A stretch of 64,000 nt of DNA from Persicaria tinctoria (Eukaryota; Streptophyta; Magnoliopsida; Caryophyllales; Polygonaceae), in the NCBI GenBank assembly GCA_037127255.1, contig JBANSL010000014.1, positions 1,800,501 to 1,864,500 of the forward strand. The letters are read 5' to 3'. The notes beneath the pieces were generated by a model. That model was not told where the DNA came from. It searched no databases and saw only the letters and a list, made by a program, of their open reading frames with translations. A program made the translations under genes and the position numbers. Positions 11,091 to 21,639 of the stretch are shown one piece after another (within the stretch, counting starts at the first letter, position 1; every line of letters starts with the position of its first letter).

Positions 11091-13524
11091 TGAGTTTTTT
11101 ATACCTTATACTTTCTGAATTACTGCTATAGCTTTTGATGTGAGATTCAATTTGTAAATAGAATTTAAGAATTTGTTTCAGGTTTTGATTTTAGGAATCA
11201 ATTTGTGAAATTAGGGTTTGTGATTTTAAGAATCAATTTTGCGAAATTCAGATTAAGGTTTGCGATTTTGAGAACCAATTTTGTCATTTCATTACTGCTA
11301 TAGTTTTTACTAGGGAAAACAATGTTCTACCAAAAGAAACATTGCAAAAAATAGACAAATTGCACTAAAAAGAAGTCATAAACAGCAACAAGGTATTGAA
11401 CTCCCAACAAGGTATTTAACTGAGAGGAAACCTTGTTGGATTTTATCTAACAAATTGCCTTAAAAGGAAGCCATTAACAGCAACATGTTTGTAGTATAGA
11501 ATTCACAAGATGAATTTTATTATGGTTCTTTTTAGTTTTCAGCCCCCTAGGAGTCTTTTGAAATGGATGATAAGGGCAAAGGATTGATTTCATTGTGAGA
11601 ATTATGTTTGTTGTTTGGTAAATATTCTACTCTTTTCGTTTTTTTAATGCAATTTAGATTCTTATTTTACATGGCATCAAATTTGGTGTTGGCAGTATTT
11701 TGAACTGGATGACAAAGCATAAGGATTGGAATCATTTTGAGAACTATGTTTATTGGAAAATGACTATTTGCTTGTATGTTTGAGATTAGTCATCCGGTCA
11801 CAAATAAGTTTCAGTTCAAAGAGTAGCTCTGAACAGAAGGTTCCTCTCTAAGTCGAAATTAAGTATACCAGGTAAGTGTTTCTTCTCTTATACACTATTT
11901 GAGAAATTATCAGCAATAAAAAAACTCAACAAAAACGAATGGGAAAGCTAGATTTTAGATTAGTACCCAAGATAACCAAGCATTAGGGAGATTCCCCAAA
12001 TTGCACTTTCCTCTCCTCTATTTTAAGGACTAATGTCACCTACAGCCTGAAAGATAGAAAATGAACAAGACAGATAAAAATATATGAACTCTCCAGTTAA
12101 TTCCTAAAAGTTTTTTGAGTCAGCACCTAATAGGCACATATACAGATAATATACCTTAACTTCTCAACGGGGAAATTAAAAACTTTCCAAATATATCTAT
12201 ATGAGAAGGGAAACAACAAGGTATGATACAAGAATTCCATGTATACAGATACCAGTTAGAGCAAGTAGCCCTTCTACCATATGCTTGAATTGAATGATCA
12301 ATGTGTTTAGTTAGCTATTTGTTCCTTAATATGATCAGCAAGGTTCTTCATGGCCCATAGACAAGCCAACCTCACTTATTTAACATGTTCATGTTTAAAC
12401 ATGCCAATTCAAGCTATACATCAAATATTACACGATAACACGATTCAATTACAAAAATCTCAGTACAAATATGTGAAGAAAGACTTGTTTCCTATCATTG
12501 CTACTGCTCAACACCAAAACATGGTCAAAAAAGAGTGAAATCAGTACTTACGCTATAAACTGGATTATATCAATAAGGAATTTGTTGATAATGGGATATA
12601 TTTATTTGGTTTTGCAAGCATTTCTTATAGTTTTCGATTCACAGCATAATTATAAGCTTTTTGGAATGTCTGAATTATTCCTTGATCAATCCTCTTAACA
12701 CACACCACCTTTTTTTAATCAAATTACATTTACAGTACCATGGGGACCGGCTTTGGGGACCTAAATGATACAGCCTCGACACTCCAGAGGACCTCAATCA
12801 ACACTTTCAAGGTCGGCGAATACCCGATATCCTTCGATCACCTCCCTGCAAGAAAGGGTTTATGAAGACGATTCTTTTGCGTTCGAAGCTCTAATCCGGG
12901 CTTAATATGTGGCCCTAGCAAGAAGAGAAGGAAAGGAGCGAGGTCCGTGTTTCAGGCATTTGTTGAGCCTCTTGAGAATTGAACGGGTCTGTGATTGAGC
13001 TGTTTCAAATTCCGACAACATTTTTTAGGTGAATTTTTAGAGAAGTGAGCAAAAGGAAGAGCAACATTTGTAGCCATCTAATAGAATTTTTCAGTATCTT
13101 GTGATTATTCTACTTCCTAGAGTGTATTTATCATATATGTAATTATTCTACTTAAGCTATATGTTTTAACTTTAGTTTTATAAAAATGTGAAATCATAAC
13201 GCATGATAAAATAGCTCATAAATACCCGCGTGCTCCGCACAGGTTTGAGAATGTCAAACCTGTACGTATTGATGGATTTAGTTGTAACTTTGGATCATCG
13301 GACCTATAAAGTTTGATGGTTTTGCTAGGGTTCTAAAGTTGTAGTGGATAAGGGGAAGATTTATTTTCTTGGGCATCTAGAGCTTTCATCTCAGACAATT
13401 TGACATCAAAAGTATCTTCTTTGGTCTGTTAATATTTACTACGATGCAATCCTCGCCAAATTTGCTTAGTTTATGTGTCATTCATATTTCCGTATCTGTT
13501 GTGTATTTATGGTGAATGTCACAG
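11091..13524. other. intergenic, transposon-derived
   Basis: Mostly AT-rich without genes. A GC-richer block at about 12738-13000 (containing GGGGACCGGCTTTGGGGACC) looks like foreign gene sequence but has no long frame. A hairpin, CAGGTTTGA then TCAAACCTG, lies at about 13239-13261 next to CCCGCGTGCTCCGCAC, loosely like a Helitron end but without CTAG. Confidence 0.35.
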
Positions 13525-13687
13525 GACGAATTGTCATGGATCTCTTTGGCAAGACAGTTCCTAAAACAGCTGGTACTACCGTGATTTGTTTTTCTTAAAT
13601 GGATAATTCATCTATATCTTTCAATCGGATCATTAACTGCATTTTTTGCTCTTCCTATTGCAGAAAATTTCAGAGCTTTGTGCACAG
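13525..13687 (+). pseudogene. cyclophilin (peptidyl-prolyl isomerase) gene fragment, two exons
   Basis: Two short exons with correct splice borders, 13525..13572 and 13664..13687. They encode RIVMDLFGKTVPKTA and then ENFRALCTG in one continuous frame. These match the N-terminal strands of single-domain cyclophilins, which carry the K(T/V)PKTAENFRALCTGEKG block. The next exons with the catalytic FMCQGGD-type and GTNGSQFF-type motifs are absent downstream, and no start exon is visible upstream. It is a gene fragment, not a working isomerase. Confidence 0.75.
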
Positions 13688-15043
13688 GTATGCATTTGCA
13701 AGAATCCGCTTAGCTCTACAATTACTCTGAAGAGTCACACTAGGCAATATCCCGCCTTCATTATCACTCGATTATTATGAATTACATACTTTTTGGGGTT
13801 AAAAAGGCTTTAGATTTCAGCAGGTCAGCACCAGGTTTCTAAAAAATACAGCCTTTTAAAGTATATCAAAAACTCAGTTCAATTTAATATTTCTCATGTA
13901 AATTTTCAAGTTGTCATTTTCCATTCATATGATTGTTGTTTAAGAAATTGACGAGCTTCTGACTTATTTTGATGTGCAATTTTGATCTTTTGGAACCTGT
14001 AGATTCTAAACTCTTGATATTTAGTTTTATATGTGCAATTTGATGATGCACTTAAGATGTTTAATGAAATGCTCAAGAGAGACTATGGGAAAAAAGTGTA
14101 TTACACATTTGTCTTTTAGAATTGTCAAGTTAGCTGCAAGGGGAGGGGGTGCTGTATTTATTTCTAAAGAGGGGTATTTGAGTATTCTGAAATGAAATTG
14201 AAGTTTTACTTAATAACTGCAGATTTTTCAGGGATTCTAGAAAAAAAAATTAGCTCCTTGAGAAGCTCAAGGACTATGACCATTCCACCAAATGGAGAAG
14301 ACTCTTCATGTAAGTTTACTTAAATCATTTTATATTCTACTTTAAATGGGATGGCTACATTTTTTTCTTGATATTTTATTGTGATCAAGGAAAGCCTAAG
14401 TAACTTACTGCCCACAAGCTCAAAATTCAGGTTGTGTTTCAATAACATATTGAGCACTTTTACGAGATAACTTATCAACATGTGAATGACTTACAAAGTT
14501 ACAAGTGACCTTGTTAGCCACTTATGAGCAATATAATTATATTCAAAAAGTAACTTATAACCATGATTACATAATGTTAAAGTCTCGATGAAGACATCCA
14601 ATGATGCATGAATCATATTGGGATTATGCTATGCCAAATACATAGTAGAAATAAGATGGTTTAAAATTACACCTGAAAAATAAAAATGAACAACAAGAGT
14701 GTTTGTTGGTGTAGAAGCAAAGTTAACTACTTATTTTTTTTTTTTTTAAAAAGCAATCATGGATGCGGGATTTAAGTAGAGTATACTAATAAAAATATTT
14801 AAGAATAATTTGCGTACCTTTATAATTACGTGGTGAAAATACATAATCACATAAATATCCTGTTAGAATAATTAGGATTAACATGAAGATGTTATCTGAA
14901 ACGTTATTACTGGTGGGCAAATGAGCTTTTTCCTAACATGTTATATCATTTAGCTGATGGATTTTGAAGTGTACATGTTTATTTCTCTTCATCTTCCATG
15001 ATCAATCGTAGTCATCTTAATAAGAGTGATCTTTTCTTTCAAG
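13688..15043. other. intergenic with one unassigned exon-like piece
   Basis: AT-rich. At about 14238-14311 a 75-base piece has an acceptor (TTTTTCAG), an open frame and a donor (CAT|GTAAGT), like an isolated exon, but I cannot assign it to a family. A T run and a short AT-rich repeat lie around 14730. Confidence 0.35.
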
Positions 15044-15133
15044 GCTTCTGCCATCTTCGGGGGTGTGTACGAACCTACAAAAGAGAAGTTGGTGAAATTC
15101 TTCTAAGAAAACCTAAGTGCATTGCCGCATCTT
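15044..15133 (+). pseudogene. S-adenosylmethionine carrier (SAMC-type mitochondrial carrier) exon fragment
   Basis: A 90-base exon with an intact acceptor (TTTCAAG) and donor (GTAAGT). In frame it reads ASAIFGGVYEPTKEKLVKFF, then a TAA stop, then ENLSALPHL. This corresponds to the SAMC1/SAMC2 exon with the block ASALFVGVYEPTKQKLL and LSAVAHL. The internal stop and the absence of neighbouring carrier repeats show it is a stray exon copy. Intact plant SAMC proteins transport S-adenosylmethionine into plastids and mitochondria. Confidence 0.75.
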
Positions 15134-15599
15134 GTAAGTTAAATAAAGCCGATATACAAGTCAATCTTAGTTTTTTCTTTTTTCTTGGAATATTATGCTT
15201 TCATGGATCTAATATAGCTTACTTTCCAATGTGATATTTATATTTTCAAGGAAAAAAATATTAGATACATATACTTAATCAAAAACAAATTAATAAGGAA
15301 GTTGTTAAGCACTCTTATAATTTTATTGCTTGTTTGCTTTGTCAGAATTAGAGATAGCAAATTTCATCACACATTGTGGTGTTTTAGTTTAAAACTATGT
15401 CATTAGTTATTGTATATTTATTTTTCTCTTTGAAAGGAAAACGATGTCATTTTAATCTAGAAAAAACATTATTTTCGTCTAAAAATATATCGTTTGAAAC
15501 CCACAAAGTCATATACAACTTGTTGTTCTCTTATCATGTAATAACGTGTAACAATATATACAAACTTTAAACTTGCATAATTTCTTATATAATTATCGA

Positions 15600-15890
15600 A
15601 TTTAGTAATATAACTTCTTGTTTCGAAGCTCTTAGGTTGAATTACATTACCAAAATATCAAATTAAGTAAAATATAAAAACATCATGATTTATTAAAAGA
15701 CATTTGAAATTATTAATTTGTGTTTAACTTTCAAACGTTCGTAACTTTTTACTCGGTTATCGGATTCAGGCTTATAATATATCAAAACGAAGCTATCGAC
15801 GAGTAGAACAAATATAGGTAATTCGTCGGATGAGGGGGGAGGAAATGCTCCCGCTTGCCCCTGCCTAGCTCCGCCTATGATTAGAATTGT
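15600..15890. repeat. dispersed repeat, copy 2
   Basis: Homologous to 3640-3880 over the AT-rich body and the GAAGCTATCGACGAG block. It extends to CTAGCTCCGCCTATGATTAG, whose reverse complement contains CGGAGCTAGG as at 9923. A shorter relative lies at about 41281-41395, inside a polygalacturonase intron. It is probably one non-autonomous transposon family. Confidence 0.55.
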
Positions 15891-16218
15891 TATGAAATGA
15901 CTTTGGTCTTATGCTATCCTTTGAATTATTAATGCAGGAAATGATGATAGAGACTGAATAGGGCTTCAAAGGGGAATGGAAAGGCAACCTTCCTTAAATT
16001 CTAATCAACTTTGTGTTTAATCTATTCTGCCCTTTTCTTGTTTAATTGTCTGTCTTTAGCTGTGTATTGTTATAATTGTTGAAAATTAAATCAGAGAAAG
16101 TTGATTTAGCTGTGTAAAAACCCAGTTTGAGCTTTTTAATGTTGCTATTGATTACTAGCTTGTCATTCTATTTATTTATATTTTCGCAGCACTAATCACA
16201 ACAGCATAGCCTATAGCC

Positions 16219-16300
16219 ACTGTAGATATATAAAAGTGAGAGTTGCCTCATGAATAGTACTTTCAAAGACTATCCATAGTATTTCACTAAATTACAATAA
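16219..16300 (+). mobile_element. possible Helitron 5' terminus, copy 2
   Basis: AGATATATAAAAGTGAGAG followed by CCTCATGAATAGTACTTTC and CATAGTATTTCAC, matching the block at 10678-10770. Two copies of the same terminus flanking a region full of gene fragments fit Helitron-mediated capture, but no 3' end is proven. Confidence 0.4.
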
Positions 16301-17247
16301 TGTCACTATGCATAATATGCACTATAAAAAATCAATTTCTTTTTCTTTGCTTATATTCTTAGCAGGTAAGCGTCCATCTACCATTTTATTTTATTTTTCT
16401 ATCCCTTATTTTACAATAATTACAAAAATGATCACTACTTTATTTAAATTATAAAAAATCCATATGTTTAGGAATTTAGAGTAAGATTGTTCTCTAAAAG
16501 TTGAATGGATTTCAATTGGTCTTCATTATGCGGCCCATCAATAAATTATTTTCTTCATCTTTCTTCTTCATGTGGCTTGTCTATACATTTGCATTAAACT
16601 ATAGAATAAATTGCAACAATATTCACATCATATAAACAATACATTTTGAATCTTTGAACCATTTGTCCTTAAAATAAATAGATGGTTTTGTATATATATA
16701 TTTAGGAAAAATAAAGGCATAAAATTGTCTACTTAATTTACGTGTTGTAAATTTGTAGGAATAATAAATTATTTTTCTTGAAAATATATAGAATTGGTTT
16801 CAACTAATTGTTTAAATTTAAGAACATTTTTTCAACTCATTTGCTTTTAAATTAAACAATGGTTGTGTGTAAATGTCTAAATGTGTATTTTTTAGACATT
16901 TTTTAGCTCCATTTGTTGTTTTTGGGGTGTGCAAATGTGCACATTTGAGCATACAATGTGCAAATTTGAGCACATCACATCCCCGTGTGCAAAAACTTTT
17001 TCAAAAATCAAGATAATTTTATTGGTGTATTTTTTATGATATTTATTTTCTTTTTTGTTTTAACTTAATTGTATTTGACCATTGGAGCAAAATACCAAAA
17101 AGTAAGGTGTTTTTTACACATCTTGTGCAAATGTATACATTATAGGCAAAACCATCGTGAATAGTCTAATAACTTGTATATGAACGTCAAACTAAAGCAC
17201 GAAAAATGATAGGTCGGTAACAGATATATGAAACGAAAATTCCTCAC
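16301..17247. other. AT-rich region replacing the 3' end of the DRM1-like gene
   Basis: Non-coding. It contains a cluster of short inverted and direct repeats built on TGTGCAAATGTGCACATTTG near 16927-16990. The last exon expected for the DRM1/ARP-like gene (the FRFRRRS-type block) is not found here. Confidence 0.4.
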
Positions 17248-17775
17248 CGGAAAACGGAGATACAGGCGGCGTGGATCCGGCGGGGGAGATAGGCGGCGTG
17301 GAGCCTGAAGGAGAAACGAGTGGAGATCCGCTTTGATAGCCTGGCGGCTTGACGATCATGATGCTTCTTGTCACTCTGATCGCGTCATCAGCTGATTCGT
17401 CTCCTGCAGATCTCGCAGTTCTACCGTCGGATCTGCTCAACGAATCAACCAGATGAAATTTAAAAAACCGTCCATCGATTAACATAAATCCAATTAGAAG
17501 GAGATCACAAGAAGCAAATATAAAAAACTCAAGCAATTCCGGCGAATTTTAATTGTTTCAGGTTCAAATTAGCTTATATCGACAATTGACATGATCGTTC
17601 TCTCCTAAGAGAGTTCAACAAATCCCCCCCCCCCCCCCCCCCCCCCCCGGTTCTGCATACCCTTGCCGGAGCTAGAGCGGAGGTTAAAGGTATTGTACTC
17701 GCGGAGCTTGCCGAGGCCGGAGTCTGGGAGGGGTCCGGCGACGGTGCCGTCCCAGAGCTTCTCCAGTAGACCCAT
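17248..17775 (-). pseudogene. DRM1/ARP (dormancy-associated, auxin-repressed) protein gene, truncated
   Basis: Exon 1 (17661..17775, minus strand) encodes MGLLEKLWDGTVAGPLPDSG followed by LGKLREYNTFNLRSSSGKG, the family's N terminus. Exon 2 (17248..17432) encodes DDAIRVTRSIMIVKPPGYQ and the repeated GSTPP(I/V)SP block, also diagnostic. Two defects appear. Joining the visible donor (AAGG|GTATGC) to the visible acceptor (GAGCAG|ATCC) shifts the frame by one base. The terminal exon is missing: DNA beyond the exon 2 donor (CCG|GTGAGG) is unrelated. Intact members are small, intrinsically disordered proteins induced in dormant tissue and repressed by auxin. The intron holds a 25-base C run, so a sequencing error in this intron is possible, but it would not explain the missing exon. 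Confidence 0.72.
17624..17648. repeat. poly(C) homopolymer of 25 bases
   Basis: An uninterrupted run of 25 C on the plus strand, inside the intron of the DRM1-like fragment. Long C/G homopolymers are uncommon in plant nuclear DNA, and the exact length may be unreliable. Confidence 0.9.
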
Positions 17776-17931
17776 GGCATCTCCCGCTACGTGACGCCCT
17801 TCTCCAATGAACCCAGAAAATGAATCTCATCGAATCATCGCCAGAACAAGAGCTTCGTCTCCACCCGCGGATTGGATTCCGATATGGTCGTGAATTACAA
17901 GATCGGTGAGGATTTCACAAGATCACCTTGC

Positions 17932-17989
17932 TGGATGGATGCACGACAATATCCCTTGCTTGATTGCGATAATGTCGTGCATCCATCCA
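17932..17989. repeat. 58-base hairpin
   Basis: Left arm TGGATGGATGCACGACA (17932-17948) and right arm TGTCGTGCATCCATCCA (17973-17989) are perfect complements. Pairing continues inward after one A-A mismatch for four more pairs (TATC/GATA), leaving a 14-base loop. It lies about 160 bases upstream of the DRM1-like start codon. Confidence 0.85.
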
Positions 17990-18570
17990 ACACCACATCC
18001 AAATCTCAAGCAACCTGAATTCGCAAAATCTAAAACTCCAACAAAGGAAATTTGATGGCTTTACTGTTTTATTTGGATTTCAATTGTTGAATCTGATATC
18101 AAAATGTTGCCTTGCCGTGAAGATGTGAATTCTGATCTCTAAACATGAGTATCTCAGTCATTATGATTTCTGGAAATACGAATTACTAAGATATTAACTT
18201 GAAAATTGAGAGGCTTAGTCTTGATTAAACTTTTATAGACATACACATACCAAATGAGAATTAGTAGTTATGAATGTTAATGCCAAAAGATTTTGTGAAA
18301 GCAATCCTAAGCTTTAACTTTCCTTCAACCAAAAATGTCCACAATATGTAAATTAACACCTAACCATTCAACATAGTATATAAAATCCACCAATCTTCAT
18401 ATAAATTAACACCTAGCCATTCAACATAGTATATAAAAATATCGTCTCATTCGAGATGTTAAGAAGAGCCAATATTATGTTGTAAAGGTATTGTCATATC
18501 TTTGATACCAGTGCTATCTTTAACTTTGACATATTATTCTTTCTTAACCCTTGTGTTTGTCTATCCGCAG

Positions 18571-18668
18571 ATTCTTGAATGGGTTTCAAAGATAGTTAAA
18601 GATGGTGACTTTGAAAAGCTTCCCTTCTATGATGGGTGCATTATACTGTATGAAGAAAGTTCCCATAG
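18571..18668 (+). pseudogene. unidentified exon-like fragment
   Basis: A 98-base open block flanked by an acceptor (CTATCCGCAG) and a possible donor (CATAG|GTTGAT), encoding ILEWVSKIVKDGDFEKLPF followed by YDGCIILYEESSH. The composition looks genuinely protein-coding, but I cannot name the family. A second coding-like block follows at about 19053-19245 (containing VPVVIKLCTRRGYF). Both are probably relics of unrelated genes in this fragment-rich stretch. Confidence 0.35.
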
Positions 18669-19553
18669 GTTGATCCTTTTTGCCTTTCTCTAGCCGACTA
18701 CATGCCTGATTTTCTTATTTAATTTTATTTGGATTGTGGTCTATATTATGATCGATTGTACTTTGCAATTTATACTACATGCCTGTAGATTTTTTAGCAG
18801 AAAATGCATGTCATGAATGATTTTATCCTGGCTCTTGGCTAAGTGTCTGCATGTTTAGCAATTTAGTAGTTCTCAACTAAACTAGCTGAGCCTTTATCCA
18901 TACTCCGTACATTTTAATGTGGTTAATCCACAACAAATTTAACATTATTATGCATTATTAAACCTGATTTGTTTTGTATCATTATTCAACCTTTTCTTTT
19001 CTTCTCAAGAGCGCCCCAGCTTGTCCATGAGAATAGTGAACCACTCTAGCTATTGGGTTCTGGAGGCATTTTTTCCAAAACCACGGGCATAAAGGATAAA
19101 ATTCTCAACTATTTAGATTTAGCTGTTGGTTGCAGGAAGATACCTTATGAAGAGAAACATGTCCCTGTAGTTATTAAGCTTTGTACTAGGAGGGGTTACT
19201 TCACACAAATACTAGCGGATTGTTACAAGATAGAAATAAGATTTTAGAAGTCCTTTTCGTGCAAGCTATAAGTTAATAAGATTTTAGAAGAACTATCATA
19301 GTTAGAGACAAAAAGATTATATGCATTTGAAGCAAATACGAATTTAGTTTAAAATATAATAGATTATTGTTACAGATCCGGGTTGAAATATAGTCTATTG
19401 ATTTATATGTTTAAATTAATTAATTATAATTGTGTATATATCAAATATTATGTTAAGTTCACTTTGATATATTTTAATGAAGTAGATTAATGGAAGTAGG
19501 AAGTATATTGACTATGTGAACTAAACTGCCATGTTGGGGTTGTGAGGCTGCAG

Positions 19554-19919
19554 GAGCTGAGTAGCCAATTGGAATATTTAAAGCTGAAAGGGCATTTTTG
19601 ACCACTGAAGCACACTCACAGGTCAGCTGCTTTCTTTAATAGCTTGACCCACCCGACCTCAAGTACAAATACATAATTTGAATTGATCTCTTAGATTCTC
19701 TTGAGTTTAACTGAATGAACATGCATGAGCCTACTAGGTAAAGATCTAGAGGTTTTAAACACAAAGGGGCTGGAAACTCTAGAGAAGCAACTTGATATGT
19801 CTTTAAAACAGTATGTTTATATATATATTGGAATCGAACAACTTGAATCGATAAGGTTTTGGATATATATTTTGGGCAGCCTCAAATGATGGTGGATCAG
19901 CTGCATAAACTTCAGCAAG
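19554..19919 (+). pseudogene. MADS-box K-domain fragment (SEPALLATA/AGL6-like)
   Basis: Three consecutive K-box exons are recognisable. 19554-19621 encodes ELSSQLEYLKLKGHF, then a TGA stop, then PLKHTHR. About 19738-19811 encodes GKDLEVLNTKGLETLEKQLD followed by MSLKQ. 19880-19919 encodes PQMMVDQLHKLQQ. Order and spacing match K-domain exons of SEP/AGL6-type floral MIKCc factors (YLKLK..., GEDLGPL..KELE.LE.QLD, Q.M.DQL..L). The MADS exon is missing, there is a stop, and part of the exon 4 start is lost. It is a pseudogene fragment without the DNA-binding domain. Confidence 0.75.
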
Positions 19920-20266
19920 GGGTATATGAATTACATATGAAGCTAAACCAATCAACAACAACAACAACAACAATGTAGTGGCATTTTGATTTTGTTATCA
20001 TCTCTGCATTAATGTGTATGTATCTTTAAGTTTGGATTTTTTTTTTCCAAATGAGATGTATATGTATCTGGAGGCGAAAGTAGTAGCTTTGCATCTATGT
20101 TCAGTAATTCTATAAAATTATAGTTCTCTAATCAGTTAGCTTTCAACTACTACTTGTAGTCCTAAATTCCTAATCGTTTAATTCGAGTCTCTAATCAAGC
20201 ACGCGGCGACCAACTAGTAAAAAAAAATCGAACAGGTAGGGTTTTAATGCCCTTTATTATTCCAAA

Positions 20267-21554
20267 GGGAAATTTACAGAAAACCACCCACTAAATGTAC
20301 CCTCTTACACTTAACCACCCATTAAACAAAAAATTACAGAAAACCACCCATTAAATAGGTTTTGTTTTCAAATCACCACCCGTTGTCTATTTTTATTAGG
20401 TTTTTGTCAAATATATATGATAATAAATTATTTTAAGTTTTATATTTAACTTAAAATCTCAAATACATATCAAAATATATTTGATTAATTTTTTTAAAAA
20501 AAAAAATTTAATTTTTTTTTAGAAACATGATGTATATATAGACCTGTCAAAACACAACCCGACCCGGTCGACCCAACCCGAATGCCCGGAAAATTTCCGA
20601 TCCGAACACGGAAATTTTGACCCGAACCCGAAACCTGAAAATTTTCTGGGTAATCTGGGTTTTGACCCGATTGACCCGGTAATTTTGACCCGGTGACCCG
20701 ATTAATTTATAATTATATATAATTATTTTTTTATATATAATTAAAACTTATCGCAAAATTATCAAATCATTATTTTTTTAATTTAAAAAAGAAAAAATTG
20801 ACAAACCCGAAATCGACCCAAAATGACCTGAAACCCGGTCAAACCCGGGTTCAAATATCCGGAACCCGTTTTATCCGGGATCCGTTTTACCCGAAGTGAC
20901 TCGACCTGAATGACCCGTTTATATTGACAGGTCTATGTATATATGAACAAATTTGTTCTATTTTATTCCTAAAAATGGTTATAAATTTTATAGACTTCTT
21001 TTTAATCAAAATTAAAAATAAGTTTATAAGTCATTAGCATTGTTTAAATTTAATAATTATTTCGATACTAATAATTAATTTCTCATTTTCTTTTATATTT
21101 GTAAACACCTATACTATATACTAAAAATGAAAAAAAAAATCTAAGCATTGTTTAAATAATATTTTTTTCCAGGCTCAAAAGCATTTTTTTATTAAATGTA
21201 TCTTTATTAAAATTTGTTTGACTTTTTAAATAAAATTAAATAATATTTTTCACATTTAGAACCTCCGCCCTTCAAATAAATTTAAAATTTGTACTCATTT
21301 TTTCCCTCATATATTGATATAAGTGTTTACCCCTACAATAAATATAATTTAAATATATTGAAGTTTAAACTTTAAATTTGAAGTATAAAATATTAAAATA
21401 TATACTATATTTAATGGAATTCTAATGGAATTATGTGGTGGGTGGTGATTTGAAAACAAAACCCATTTAATGGGTGGTTTTATGTAATTTCATGTTTAGT
21501 GGGTGGTTAAGTGTAAAAGGTTATATATAATGGGTGGTTTTCTGTAAATTTCCC
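20267..21554. mobile_element. Mutator-like TIR element (non-autonomous), 1288 bp
   Basis: Terminal inverted repeats of more than 100 bases begin GGGAAATTTACAGAAAACCA; both ends then carry three ACCACCC(A/G) blocks separated by TTACACTTAACC-type sequence. A perfect 9-base target duplication TATTCCAAA flanks the element (20258-20266 and 21555-21563), which is diagnostic for the Mutator superfamily. The interior has no transposase frame. A hAT element is nested at 20539-20935. The whole unit separates the MADS fragment from the VAMP pseudogene. Confidence 0.9.
20539..20935. mobile_element. hAT-type non-autonomous element, 397 bp, nested
   Basis: Ends are TAGACCTGTCAA and its reverse complement TTGACAGGTCTA. 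A perfect 8-base target duplication TGTATATA lies at 20531-20538 and 20936-20943, as expected for hAT transposons. The interior is rich in repeated GACCCG/CCCGAA motifs, contrasting sharply with the AT-rich surrounding Mutator-like element. It has no transposase. Confidence 0.9.
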
Positions 21555-21639
21555 TATTCCAAATATGAAGAACATAAAAGTGCAGAAAATCAGAGTCGAA
21601 CCTGAGACCTTTCTCATCCAACCCACACAGGCCCCACCT

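Noticed and set aside
13211..13261. Possible Helitron 3' end (CCCGCGTGCTCCGCAC plus hairpin)
   Set aside because: No CTAG terminus in the right position on either strand.
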